A DNA stretch of 64,000 nt from Marinobacter sp. Arc7-DN-1 (GTDB lineage Bacteria > Pseudomonadota > Gammaproteobacteria > Pseudomonadales > Oleiphilaceae). A program made the translations under genes and the position numbers. Positions 56,589 through 64,000 of the stretch are shown in pieces (the stretch's first letter is position 1; every line of letters starts with the position of its first letter). The notes beneath the pieces are model-generated. The model saw nothing but the letters and a program-made list of their open reading frames with translations. It did not search any database and was not told the DNA's origin. Where the stretch lies: the NCBI RefSeq assembly GCF_003441595.1, contig NZ_CP031848.1, forward strand, positions 4,092,001 through 4,156,000, read 5' to 3'.

Positions 56589-57518
56589 TTACTCACACCG
56601 CAAAGGTTCCACCGTCACGTGGACCAGGGAGTGGCAGCGGGCCTGAATGCGTTCCTTGTAGACTGTGGGCGACTCGGGCTGGTGGGAGACCACTGAGACA
56701 ATAGCCGCATGAATGTTTGGGCCAATCGCCCACACATGCAGATCACTGACTTTGGCATCGTCGTCTTCCACTGCCAGTTTGACGGTTTCCTCCATGTCTT
56801 GATGTTGCTCATCGAGGAGCACTTTTGACGTGTCTTTCAACAGGTGCCAGGACCAGCGTGTTACCAGAATGGCACCGATAATACCCATCATCGGGTCCAT
56901 CCAGTTCCATCCCGCATATTTACCGGCTACAAGGGCAACAATGGCCAAGACTGAGGTCAGGGCATCGGCAAGCACATGAAGGTAGGCCGCACGGCGGTTG
57001 TGGTCATGGTGATGATGGTGGTGACCGTGATCATGTCCGTGACTGTGACCATGGTCATGGCCCGCATCCCCCAGTATCCAGGCTGACACCCCATTGACCA
57101 CGAGGCCGATGATGGCCACGAAAATTGCACCATCGAAGGAAATCGAGACTGGCTGGATAAAACGCCCAACGCTTTCGATAACCATGTAGAGCGCAAAGAC
57201 AGCCAGCAAAATCGCGCCGGTAAAGCCGCCCAGCGCATTGACCTTCCCGGTACCGAAAGAGAAGCGGGCGTTGCCTGCGTTTTTCCTTGCGTACGCATAG
57301 GCGAAGGCGGCAATACCCAGAGCCACCGCGTGCGAACCCATGTGCAGGCCATCGGCCAGCAAGGCCATGGAGCCATAAATGATCCCGGCCAGGATTTCCC
57401 AGACCATCATCGCCAGTGTCAGGCCCACCACGATGAGTGTTCGGGTTTCGCCGGAGCGCTTCAGATCCTGACCAAAGACGTGATTATGTTGCCAATGGTC
57501 GAGTCGTTCGTGGTGCAT
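56589..57518 (-). CDS. dmeF: Cation diffusion facilitator, DmeF-like (Co/Ni efflux)
   Basis: 309 residues from ATG 57518 (AGGAA upstream; the frame is open to 57563). The MHHERLDHWQHNHVFG start is typical of DmeF. Six TM helices; a His-rich loop (GHDHGHSHGHDHGHHHHHH) between TM4 and TM5; conserved HxxxD metal sites (LLADGLHMGSHAVALG, HVLADALTSVLAIV); and a cytoplasmic C-terminal domain. DmeF exports Co2+ and Ni2+; the RcnR-type gene next door is its natural regulator. Confidence 0.88.
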   Translation of the reverse strand: MHHERLDHWQHNHVFGQDLKRSGETRTLIVVGLTLAMMVWEILAGIIYGSMALLADGLHMGSHAVALGIAAFAYAYARKNAGNARFSFGTGKVNALGGFTGAILLAVFALYMVIESVGRFIQPVSISFDGAIFVAIIGLVVNGVSAWILGDAGHDHGHSHGHDHGHHHHHHDHNRRAAYLHVLADALTSVLAIVALVAGKYAGWNWMDPMMGIIGAILVTRWSWHLLKDTSKVLLDEQHQDMEETVKLAVEDDDAKVSDLHVWAIGPNIHAAIVSVVSHQPESPTVYKERIQARCHSLVHVTVEPLRCE

Positions 57519-57557
57519 AACAGTGTTCCTGGCAAGGCTGATGATTGGTAAGTCCAG

Positions 57558-57598
57558 GGTCAAAACCAGCTTTTGACCTATCCCCCCTGGGGGGATAG
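57558..57598 (-). promoter_or_regulatory. dmeF control region: two abutting palindromes
   Basis: A perfect palindrome with 10-bp arms and one central base, CTATCCCCCC-T-GGGGGGATAG (57578-57598), is a fuller version of the operator at 56258-56274. A second palindrome, GGTCAAAA/TTTTGACC (57558-57578), abuts it. The dmeF start is 40 bp downstream on the minus strand. Confidence 0.7.
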
Positions 57599-57668
57599 CA
57601 TGAGAATGCTACTGTAGTCAGATTTCTACCACAACCTTTCAGTTCCTGACCATGTCACTGGAGAGGCG

Positions 57669-57761
57669 GTGCTTGAGATCCTAAAACCCCGAACCTATCG
57701 CCATTTGTTCCTGGTCCAGGTGGTTGCATTGCTGGGTGCGGGACCGACGTCATCAACTTAA
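57669..57761 (+). pseudogene. Remnant of an MFS transporter N-terminus
   Basis: From GTG 57669 the frame reads VLEILKPRTYRHLFLVQVV and on, the typical first TM of MFS efflux proteins, then diverges and stops after 30 codons. It breaks at about 57745, next to an IS4 remnant, so an insertion or deletion probably removed the rest. Confidence 0.6.
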
Positions 57762-57804
57762 GCCCCGGACAAGCCAAAAGCCAGCCCTGGCAGCCTGTCG
57801 GACG

Positions 57805-57990
57805 TCATGGGCAGGGGATAAACAGCGTCACCGGGGTGATGTGGCAACGGTCAGCGCCGGATGAGGCGATCTGCAGGGTTTGCTTGAGGCGCAGGTAGTC
57901 GGTTTCGATGCCCCAGCGACGGTGGTAAAGCGGGGCAAAGTCGGCGGCGGGGAAGGCCTGTGCATCCCGCAGGGAGGTGGCGAGGACTTC
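57805..57990 (-). pseudogene. IS4-family transposase fragment
   Basis: Minus-strand translation gives EVLATSLRDAQAFPAADF then YHRRWGIETDYLRLK, which has the Y-x2-R-x3-E-x6-K (YREK) signature of IS4-family transposases. About 62 codons remain, ending at a stop at 57805. It abuts tRNA-Arg at 57993. No terminal repeats found. Confidence 0.75.
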
Positions 57991-57992
57991 GG

Positions 57993-58069
57993 TGGTACCC
58001 CCGGCAGGACTCGAACCTGCTACCTTCCCCTTAGGAGGGGGACGCTCTATCCAGATGAGCTACGGGGGC
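57993..58069 (-). tRNA. tRNA-Arg (CCT)
   Basis: 77 nt with encoded CCA; anticodon loop CTCCTAA with a TCCCC/GGGGA stem gives CCT. Intact acceptor, D and T arms (GGTTCGAGTCC). Its 3' end faces the accessory region, typical of tRNA-directed integration sites. Confidence 0.95.
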
Positions 58070-58135
58070 ATTATCGCGAGAAGGGCGGTATGATAGCGGG
58101 CTGAGCTCTTAGGCTCAAGGTGCAGCTTTGTTTCG

Positions 58136-58864
58136 GTGAATTTCACGGAGTGCGTTTTGCCTGAACCTTTCTCGTTGAGCGTGATTGTCCCGGTCTGGAT
58201 GGAGGCTGCGAGCGTTGCTGATACGCTCCGGGCTCTGCAGCCGATTCGCGCTCGGGGGCATGAGGTTATTGTGGTGGATGCTGGCAGCAGTGATCGCACC
58301 GCCGAACTGGCAAGGCCTCTGTGCGATCGGTTGGTGGTTTCCGGGAAGGGTCGGGCGGTTCAGATGAACGCCGGTGCGGCTGTTGCCAAGGGGGACGTGT
58401 TTCTTTTCCTGCACGCAGACACCCGGCTTCCGGACAATGCCCTGGATCATCTCGTGGAATTTGCCCGCTCGCACCGTGCCTGGGGCCGGTTTAATGTGCG
58501 CCTGAGTGGCCAGCGGCCGACGTTCCGGGTGATTGCCTGGTTTATGAACCAGCGCTCCCGCCTGACCGGTATCTGCACCGGCGATCAGGCGATGTTTGTG
58601 CGCCGGGATGCATTCGAGGCGCTGGCGGGTTTTCATCCCATGCCTTTGATGGAAGATGTGGAATTTTCCCGCCGCCTTTGCCTGGTGTCCCGTCCCTTCT
58701 GTATAAAAGAACCTGTCGTTACCGATAGCCGCCGGTGGGAAGAGCACGGTGCCTGGCGGACGATTTTCCTGATGTGGCGGTTGCGCTGGCGTTATTGGCG
58801 CGGTGAATCGCCGGAGTCTCTGGCCCAAATCTACCGATCGGATGTCCGTAATGCCTCAAAGTAA
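58136..58864 (+). CDS. Family 2 glycosyltransferase (TIGR04283 type)
   Basis: 242 residues with the GT-A fold: SLSVIVPVWMEAASVADTL, DAGSSDRTAELA, FLHADTRLPDNAL (DxD-like Asp) and GDQAMFVRRDAFEALAGF. The TIGR04283 group is usually found with a TIGR04282 protein, exactly as here, in arsenosugar-type or cell-surface glycosylation clusters. Start codon GTG 58136 is uncertain; a TTG near 58156 would give LPEPFSLSVI. Overlaps the next gene. Confidence 0.8.
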   Translation: MNFTECVLPEPFSLSVIVPVWMEAASVADTLRALQPIRARGHEVIVVDAGSSDRTAELARPLCDRLVVSGKGRAVQMNAGAAVAKGDVFLFLHADTRLPDNALDHLVEFARSHRAWGRFNVRLSGQRPTFRVIAWFMNQRSRLTGICTGDQAMFVRRDAFEALAGFHPMPLMEDVEFSRRLCLVSRPFCIKEPVVTDSRRWEEHGAWRTIFLMWRLRWRYWRGESPESLAQIYRSDVRNASK

Positions 58865-59483
58865 TCCCCCCTCGGCGGTATTTCTCCAGTTTGCCAAGTG
58901 GCCGGAAGCCGGTCGGGTCAAAACCCGGTTGATGCCGGAATTGGGCGCGATAGGTGCGCTCGAAGCCCATATAAGGCTCACGCTGGCGGTTCTGGACAAC
59001 CTGTGCGCTACCGGGTATCCGGTGGAGTTCTGGTGGGACCGGCCGGTGGATGACCGGCCAGGGGAAGCTGCCACCATTCTTGAAGAAGTGAACGGTGCGG
59101 GGCTGGTTCAGGGGGTGCAGCAGGGCAGCACGCTCGGGGAGAGAATGCACGCGGCACTCAGCCAATCCCTTCGCGACTATGACAGGGTCCTGGTGGTTGG
59201 CAGCGACTGTCCCTCTGTGGATCCGGATTATGCCCGCAAGGCGGTGGCCAGTCTGGCGGATTACGATGTTGTGCTGGGGCCGTCTGATGATGGCGGTTAT
59301 GTCCTGATTGGCGCTTCACGGGTAGCCGAGGGAATGCTGGATAACATTGCCTGGGGTTCGCCGGATGTTCTGATCCAAACCTGTGAACAGCTTGATGCTG
59401 CAGGGCTCAGCTATTTCGTGCTGGAGCCCCGCTGGGATGTGGACGAGCCCGAAGACTGGGCCCGTTTTCTCCGTACCTGCTGA
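58842..59483 (+). CDS. TIGR04282-type glycosyltransferase/nucleotidyltransferase (DUF2064)
   Basis: 213 residues from ATG 58842 (a second ATG at 58851). The GT-A/DUF2064 motifs FAKWPEAGRVKTRL, LGERMHAAL, VLVVGSDCPSVDPDYA and DDGGYVLIG are intact. Overlaps the family 2 glycosyltransferase by 23 bp, so both are translated together. Its partner has been linked to arsenosugar or glycan transfer; the substrate is unknown here. Confidence 0.82.
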   Translation: MSVMPQSNPPSAVFLQFAKWPEAGRVKTRLMPELGAIGALEAHIRLTLAVLDNLCATGYPVEFWWDRPVDDRPGEAATILEEVNGAGLVQGVQQGSTLGERMHAALSQSLRDYDRVLVVGSDCPSVDPDYARKAVASLADYDVVLGPSDDGGYVLIGASRVAEGMLDNIAWGSPDVLIQTCEQLDAAGLSYFVLEPRWDVDEPEDWARFLRTC

Positions 59484-59488
59484 GACTG

Positions 59489-62341
59489 TCAGCTGGCGGG
59501 CACTGGCGGTAGTTCGGTCAACTTGCCCAGGGCCTGATCCGCTTGCAGGCCGTTGCCACCGGTGACCACCCGAAGTGACTGTTCCCGCTTAAGTACGGCT
59601 TTCCGGAAGGTGTCCAGAAGCTCCTGCAGACGGACATTCCTCACCGCTTCGGCCAGTTGCTCCCGGGAGTTGAAGCTTTCCGCACCACGATCAATCTCAC
59701 GCCAGTAACGGCTGGAGATCTCGCCCAGTTGCCGGTCCTGTTCGAGCAGTTTGCTGATCACGGCCTGTTTTTCCTGGTTCAGCCGCTCACTGCTCAGCCC
59801 GGCCAGTGTGCTCTCGAATTCTACGGAGAATTCCGTTACCGCCTGGTCAATCTCGGTTTGTGAGGCGGACGGTGACTGCACTACAAAGCCCAGTGCCGGG
59901 GTCTCCAGCATTTCATAGGGGGTGGCGTAAACGATGTAGCCCAGCTGGCGGCTGGTTCGGATCTCCTCGTAGAAGGGGCTGCTGATGATCTGCGCCAGCA
60001 GGCGGAAACGGGCCCGCTCCTGGAAACTGGTGTTGTCTCCCTGCATGTAGAGCGTGTAGCCGGTGTCCGGGTGGTCTACGGTCAGGGAAACTTCGGTTTC
60101 CCGCTCTGGCAGTTGGCGCACCTGGCTGCGTGCTACCCGGGCGTTTTCGGTGTTTCGCAGGACCATGGCGTCGATCTGCCGGGCCAGATTGAGAGCCGAT
60201 GCCTCAGTGAGATTTCCGTGGGCGAGCATCACCGGGTCTACTTGCGAGAATGCCGCCTCCGAGAACGAGCGCAGTTCATCGAACGTCACTTCCCGGGCTG
60301 CCCTGAGCTTTTCGTCCGTGCTCCAGGCGCCTTCGATCAGGGAGGTCTGGACAAATTCAGAGGTTTGCTCAACCGGGCGGTCTTTGGCCTTGTTCTGCAG
60401 GCTGTCGATCAGGTTCCGCCGGGCAATGTTGAAACGCTGTCTGGTCAGCTCCGGTGCCGCTACCTGAAGCAGGATCCGGTTCATCAGGGTGTGCAGTTTG
60501 TCGTTGTAACCGCCCACACGAACCGTGATGCCGCGCAGGTGCGTATAGACACTGTAATCCAGGCCGGCCAGGCTGGCGGAGTAGGCCCAGGCATTGAGGT
60601 TGGCGTTGATGGAGTCCACCAGCAGCTGGGTCAGTACGTTGCTTCGGGCAGATGCCCGTGCGGCCTGTGTTCGCAGGCTGATGAACACGTTGGCCCTGGG
60701 CGTATCAAACCGGGTATCCCGGGCAAACCAGATCTCCATGCCCCGGAGTGAGCCCAGTGATGTCGGCTTTTTCATGGTGCCCCCCGGCACCATCTCCAGG
60801 TCTTCTGGTACAAAGGGGTTGGCGGACGGCAATTGCAGCTGGGCGGCAAGCTCCGGCAGCTGCGGGGTTGTCAGCGCTTTCGGATCCAGTGGCTCGCGGC
60901 TCCAGGCAGCCTCGTACCAGTCGGTGCGGTTCGGATTTTCCAGCCCGGGGTTCGGCGCCAGAACGAATGCGAGGACATTATCCGGCGTCAGCCGGTTCAG
61001 AATGTCCCGGTACTGCTCCGGCGCATAACGTTCAACCAGCCAGGGTGCACGAAGCAGGTCCTCCGGCGGATAATCCATGAGCTGGCTGGACAGTCGCATG
61101 GCCTCATGCAGTGGGCTGCCCTGTTCACGGAACCGGAAATCAATGCGGGCCAGGTTCTGCATCTCCAGGAAGCGTTGCTCACTGATGCCTTTCTGGCGAA
61201 TCTTTTCGATGTAATCGAACACCAGTGGCAGGATTTCCTCGTGGCGGCTCAGCCCTTCCGGGGTCAGGGAGATGCTGATTTCCAGAGTGGCGTTTTCGCC
61301 GGTGTCCATTCCCAGACCGGCTGACAAACTTTCAGCAAGGCCGGCCCGTTTGAGGACATCAAACAGGCTGCCAGGCCCCTCATGGCCGAGCAGGTTGGCC
61401 ACGTAACTGGCGGGCTTGGTTCGGTAGTTATCCTCTTGCGAGGGAATAGGGAAGGTAAGCGAGAGGCTTCGCACATCCTTGAGCGCTTCCACTGTTACCT
61501 TGGCCGGCAGTGCATCCTTTTCAAAGAGACTGGCGGTATGGCGCCTGGGTTCGAGACCGCGGTTTTCGATGGTGTCAAAGCGGCCACGCACCATGGCTTC
61601 CAGATCGTCCAGGGTTTGCGGCCCGTAAACCGCCAGAGACATAAGGTTGGCGGAATAGTCCTGCTTCCAGAATTCGATGAGGTCCGGGCGCAGCGGGTTG
61701 TCGTCGGTGTTTTCAAGCGTGCTCAAATTGCCAACGGCAAACTGGCTGAAGGCGTGGTTCGGGTTGCTGACCGCCTTTTTAACGGAATAGAACCTGCGGC
61801 CATCCTCTTTCTGTTTGGCGCTGAACTCCGAATGGACGGCATTGCGTTCACGGTCCACCAGTTCGGCAGTGAACAGCGGTGCCGCAAACTGCTGGGCGAA
61901 CCGGTCCAGTGCCGGTTTCAGAAATTCAGACTGAATATCAAAGAAATAGTTGGTGTCCTGGAATGCGGTAAAGGCATTGTGCTGGCCGCCATGGCTCTTG
62001 ATGAACTGCTGGTATTCACCCGGCGCCGGGTATTTTTCGGTGCCAAGAAACAGCATGTGTTCCAGGAAGTGGGAGAGCCCCTCGCGATTTTCCGGATCGT
62101 CTCCACTGCCAACGGCCACATTCATTGAGGCCGCTGCCTTGTCTGCCTCCTTGTCCGAAACCAGGATGACCTTCAGGCCATTCTCCAGTTCGATGAACCG
62201 GTACTGGTTGTCATCATTGGGGCTTTTTTCCGGAATCTGGGTGGCAAGAGTAAAGGTGCTGAACAGCAGGAGTGTGAGCAGGGCAAACAGGCGTATCATC
62301 TGGCTTTGCATTGGGTGTTTCCTGGCGATGCGGGTGCTCAT
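59489..62341 (-). CDS. Periplasmic insulinase-type zinc protease (M16, pitrilysin-like)
   Basis: 950 residues with a signal peptide (hydrophobic ~16-33) and the M16 inverted zinc motif HFLEH at residues 91-95, completed by a downstream Glu. Four M16 domains in tandem, as in pitrilysin and insulysin, which degrade short peptides in the periplasm. The length matches protease III (962). Start ATG 62341; an ATG at 62311 is also possible. Tail-to-tail with the glycosyltransferase pair. Confidence 0.92.
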   Translation of the reverse strand: MSTRIARKHPMQSQMIRLFALLTLLLFSTFTLATQIPEKSPNDDNQYRFIELENGLKVILVSDKEADKAAASMNVAVGSGDDPENREGLSHFLEHMLFLGTEKYPAPGEYQQFIKSHGGQHNAFTAFQDTNYFFDIQSEFLKPALDRFAQQFAAPLFTAELVDRERNAVHSEFSAKQKEDGRRFYSVKKAVSNPNHAFSQFAVGNLSTLENTDDNPLRPDLIEFWKQDYSANLMSLAVYGPQTLDDLEAMVRGRFDTIENRGLEPRRHTASLFEKDALPAKVTVEALKDVRSLSLTFPIPSQEDNYRTKPASYVANLLGHEGPGSLFDVLKRAGLAESLSAGLGMDTGENATLEISISLTPEGLSRHEEILPLVFDYIEKIRQKGISEQRFLEMQNLARIDFRFREQGSPLHEAMRLSSQLMDYPPEDLLRAPWLVERYAPEQYRDILNRLTPDNVLAFVLAPNPGLENPNRTDWYEAAWSREPLDPKALTTPQLPELAAQLQLPSANPFVPEDLEMVPGGTMKKPTSLGSLRGMEIWFARDTRFDTPRANVFISLRTQAARASARSNVLTQLLVDSINANLNAWAYSASLAGLDYSVYTHLRGITVRVGGYNDKLHTLMNRILLQVAAPELTRQRFNIARRNLIDSLQNKAKDRPVEQTSEFVQTSLIEGAWSTDEKLRAAREVTFDELRSFSEAAFSQVDPVMLAHGNLTEASALNLARQIDAMVLRNTENARVARSQVRQLPERETEVSLTVDHPDTGYTLYMQGDNTSFQERARFRLLAQIISSPFYEEIRTSRQLGYIVYATPYEMLETPALGFVVQSPSASQTEIDQAVTEFSVEFESTLAGLSSERLNQEKQAVISKLLEQDRQLGEISSRYWREIDRGAESFNSREQLAEAVRNVRLQELLDTFRKAVLKREQSLRVVTGGNGLQADQALGKLTELPPVPAS

Positions 62342-62375
62342 AGGCTCTCTGTTATCCTGTGAATGTGTTCTGGGT

Positions 62376-62675
62376 TCAGTGCATCAGCGCTTTGCGGGTA
62401 CTTTCCGGCTGCTGGTCAAGGGTCTTACGAGCCAGGTCAGCGGCCTTCTCACCATCCAGCTGACCGGAGGCAATGCGCTCAAGGACGGTTGCCATAATGG
62501 CAACGGACTGGCGGTAATCGGAAAACTCGGCCTGAAAGGCGCTGTCGATGGCTTCGTAAACCGCCTGAATTTTCTGCTCGCGGGACCCGGCGTTTTCGGC
62601 CGTATCGTTAATGGCCTTCAGGCAGGCCCGGGCAATAGAAATGTAGCGTTCCGCGTTGGGGTTGTCTTTTTGCAT
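62376..62675 (-). CDS. Hypothetical 99-residue helical protein
   Basis: Starts at ATG 62675 (MQKDNPNAERYIS). All-helical, with no signal peptide or TM. The frame is open to 62792. I do not recognise a family. Short distance (34 bp) to the downstream pitrilysin-like gene on the same strand, so the two may be co-transcribed. Confidence 0.6.
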   Translation of the reverse strand: MQKDNPNAERYISIARACLKAINDTAENAGSREQKIQAVYEAIDSAFQAEFSDYRQSVAIMATVLERIASGQLDGEKAADLARKTLDQQPESTRKALMH

Positions 62676-62883
62676 GATCGGGATTCCGGCGGTCGGTTTT
62701 CCTGTGAAGTGAAGAGATGCCAAAAGGCGCGATAAGTTCCCGATTATGTCATTGCTGGCGGGGTGTTTCATTGCTTTGTGGTAATCCTGCAATCGGGCAG
62801 GCAGGCGGCAATTCCTGTGCTAGTCTCAAAAGCATTGTGTCGGTGAACCGGACACGCCTTTTAAAGGCCCCGGCCCGAAAAGT

Positions 62884-62932
62884 TAGAGTAATAGCTCTAT
62901 TAAAAACAAAGGCTTGCAGAGTAAAAGCTCTA
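62884..62932. promoter_or_regulatory. Twin dyads upstream of the fatty acyl-CoA reductase
   Basis: AGAGTAATAGCTCTA (62885-62899) and AGAGTAAAAGCTCTA (62918-62932) differ at one of 15 positions and start 33 bp apart, about three helical turns. Each contains an AGAG/CTCT dyad. The spacing on one face of the helix is typical of cooperative repressor or activator sites. The candidate -10 TACAAT is at 62966-62971; it has no good -35. Confidence 0.6.
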
Positions 62933-63058
62933 AAAAAGTTCGATACATGAAGGTTGCAATTAAGTACAATGCCGGCGTTTCCGGATTGACCTAAGACTTT
63001 AGTCGTATGGGTGCCGGCATGGATAGACAACAACCGAGCAACAAAGGGTGGACGATTG

Positions 63059-64000
63059 ATGAATTATTTCCTGACCGGTGGCACCGGATTTATTGGCCGA
63101 TTTCTCGTAGAGAAGCTGCTGGCACGCGGTGGCACGGTACATGTGCTGGTACGTGAGCAGTCCCAGGATAAACTCGAACAACTGCGCGAACGCTGGGGCG
63201 CAGACGAAACCCAGGTAAAGGCCGTTATCGGCGACCTGACCAGTAAAAATCTGGGTATCGATGCCAAAACGCTCAACGCCCTTAAGGGACAGGTTGATCA
63301 TTTCTTCCATCTGGCGGCGGTGTACGACATGGGTGCCGATGAAGAGGCCCAGCAGGCAACCAACATTGAGGGCACCCGGGCTGCGGTCAATGCGGCCGAA
63401 GCCATGGGCGCGAAGCATTTCCATCACGTGTCCTCCATCGCGGCGGCCGGTCTGTTCAAGGGCATCTTCCGTGAGGACATGTTCGAGGAAGCGGAGAAGC
63501 TGGATCATCCGTACCTGCGCACCAAGCACGAGTCCGAGAAGGTCGTGCGCGAAGAGTGCAAGGTGCCGTTTCGCATCTACCGTCCGGGCATGGTCATCGG
63601 GCATTCCGCCACTGGCGAAATGGACAAAGTGGATGGCCCCTATTATTTCTTCAAGATGATCCAGAAAATCCGCCACGCACTGCCCCAGTGGGTTCCCACC
63701 ATTGGCATTGAAGGCGGCCGGCTGAACATTGTGCCGGTGGATTTCGTGGTCAAGGCCATGGACCATATCGCCCACCTTGAGGGTGAAGACGGCAAGTGCT
63801 TCCACCTGGTGGATTCAGACCCGTACAAGGTTGGTGAGATTCTCAATATCTTCAGCGAGGCGGGTCACGCTCCCAAAATGGGCATGCGTATCGATTCCCG
63901 TATGTTTGGCTTTATTCCGCCATTCATCCGTCAGAGCCTGAAGAACCTGCCGCCGGTGAAACGGCTGACAGCAGCGGTTCTGGACGATATGGGCATTCCG
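63059..64000 (+). CDS. Fatty acyl-CoA reductase, N-terminal part (runs off window)
   Basis: 314 codons to the window edge. NAD(P)H Rossmann domain with GGTGFIGRFL at the start, the HLAAVYDMGADEEAQ block, SSIAAAG, and the active-site YxxxK (YLRTK). This is the reductase domain of the ~660-residue bifunctional enzyme known from Marinobacter, which turns acyl-CoA into fatty alcohol for wax esters; the second reductase domain would lie beyond the window. The ATG at 63059 has AAAGGG upstream. The gene stands alone with a ~265-bp control region. Confidence 0.93.
   Translation, partial: MNYFLTGGTGFIGRFLVEKLLARGGTVHVLVREQSQDKLEQLRERWGADETQVKAVIGDLTSKNLGIDAKTLNALKGQVDHFFHLAAVYDMGADEEAQQATNIEGTRAAVNAAEAMGAKHFHHVSSIAAAGLFKGIFREDMFEEAEKLDHPYLRTKHESEKVVREECKVPFRIYRPGMVIGHSATGEMDKVDGPYYFFKMIQKIRHALPQWVPTIGIEGGRLNIVPVDFVVKAMDHIAHLEGEDGKCFHLVDSDPYKVGEILNIFSEAGHAPKMGMRIDSRMFGFIPPFIRQSLKNLPPVKRLTAAVLDDMGIP

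Noticed and set aside
56999-57058. Short tandem CATGGTCATG-like repeats that could suggest a CRISPR or VNTR
   Set aside because: They encode the His-rich loop of the DmeF-like transporter; there are no spacers or cas genes.

Overview
The window reads as chromosome of a marine gammaproteobacterium, almost certainly Marinobacter. The gene truncated at the right edge matches, over the visible part and as recalled, the long bifunctional fatty acyl-CoA reductase that Marinobacter uses to make wax esters. An intracellular PHA depolymerase gene and the gammaproteobacterial order of the dap, tsf and lpx clusters agree with this. Coding density is high, and identifications rest on reading the protein sequences, not on searches.

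Layout. 1-3.9 kb: the 3' part of a large VasX-like type VI secretion effector gene, overlapping a membrane protein that is a likely partner or immunity gene. 3.9-6.05 kb: a REP-associated tyrosine transposase (RAYT) between two 61-bp direct repeats, then a ParD-like/zeta toxin-antitoxin operon whose upstream region is one of those repeats. 6.05-10.4 kb: a DUF1853 gene, gloA, an unusual Clp-N/ATPase gene with a small overlapping partner, a membrane-tethered cold-shock protein and slyX. 10.4-17.6 kb (minus strand): map-glnD-dapC-arsC-like-dapD-dapE, joining lysine/peptidoglycan precursor synthesis to nitrogen signalling. GGGGTCAG palindromes like those at the RAYT ends lie after slyX and inside this operon. 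17.9-32.6 kb (plus strand): rpsB-tsf-pyrH-frr-uppS-cdsA-dxr-rseP-bamA-skp-lpxD-fabZ-lpxA-lpxB-rnhB, the translation, isoprenoid and envelope supercluster, followed by tRNA-fMet and a broken, partly inverted duplicate of it.

32.9-51.5 kb: PHA depolymerase, an SbcCD-like pair, a small lipoprotein, a response regulator/FecR/CHASE2-kinase operon, topoisomerase III, bolA, a Sua5/YciO-like gene, an unknown gene, a chemoreceptor with a c-type haem motif behind a FliA-type promoter, a spermidine-synthase-like methyltransferase and an outer-membrane barrel protein.

51.6-58.1 kb looks like an accessory island ending at tRNA-Arg(CCT). It holds a frameshifted AlpA-like regulator, an Xre/RES toxin-antitoxin pair, a lipoprotein, two transposase remnants, an MFS transporter stub and a metal module (membrane anchor, HupE/UreJ-like protein, His-rich protein, CsoR/RcnR-type repressor, DmeF-like efflux pump). 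Two C-run/G-run palindromes mark its promoters. After the tRNA come two coupled glycosyltransferase genes, a pitrilysin-type protease, a small unknown gene, and the acyl-CoA reductase preceded by two near-identical dyads 33 bp apart.

The observations I rate highest are the metal module with its paired operators, the RAYT/direct-repeat arrangement with a covarying dyad, the inverted tRNA-fMet duplication, and the twin dyads before the acyl-CoA reductase.
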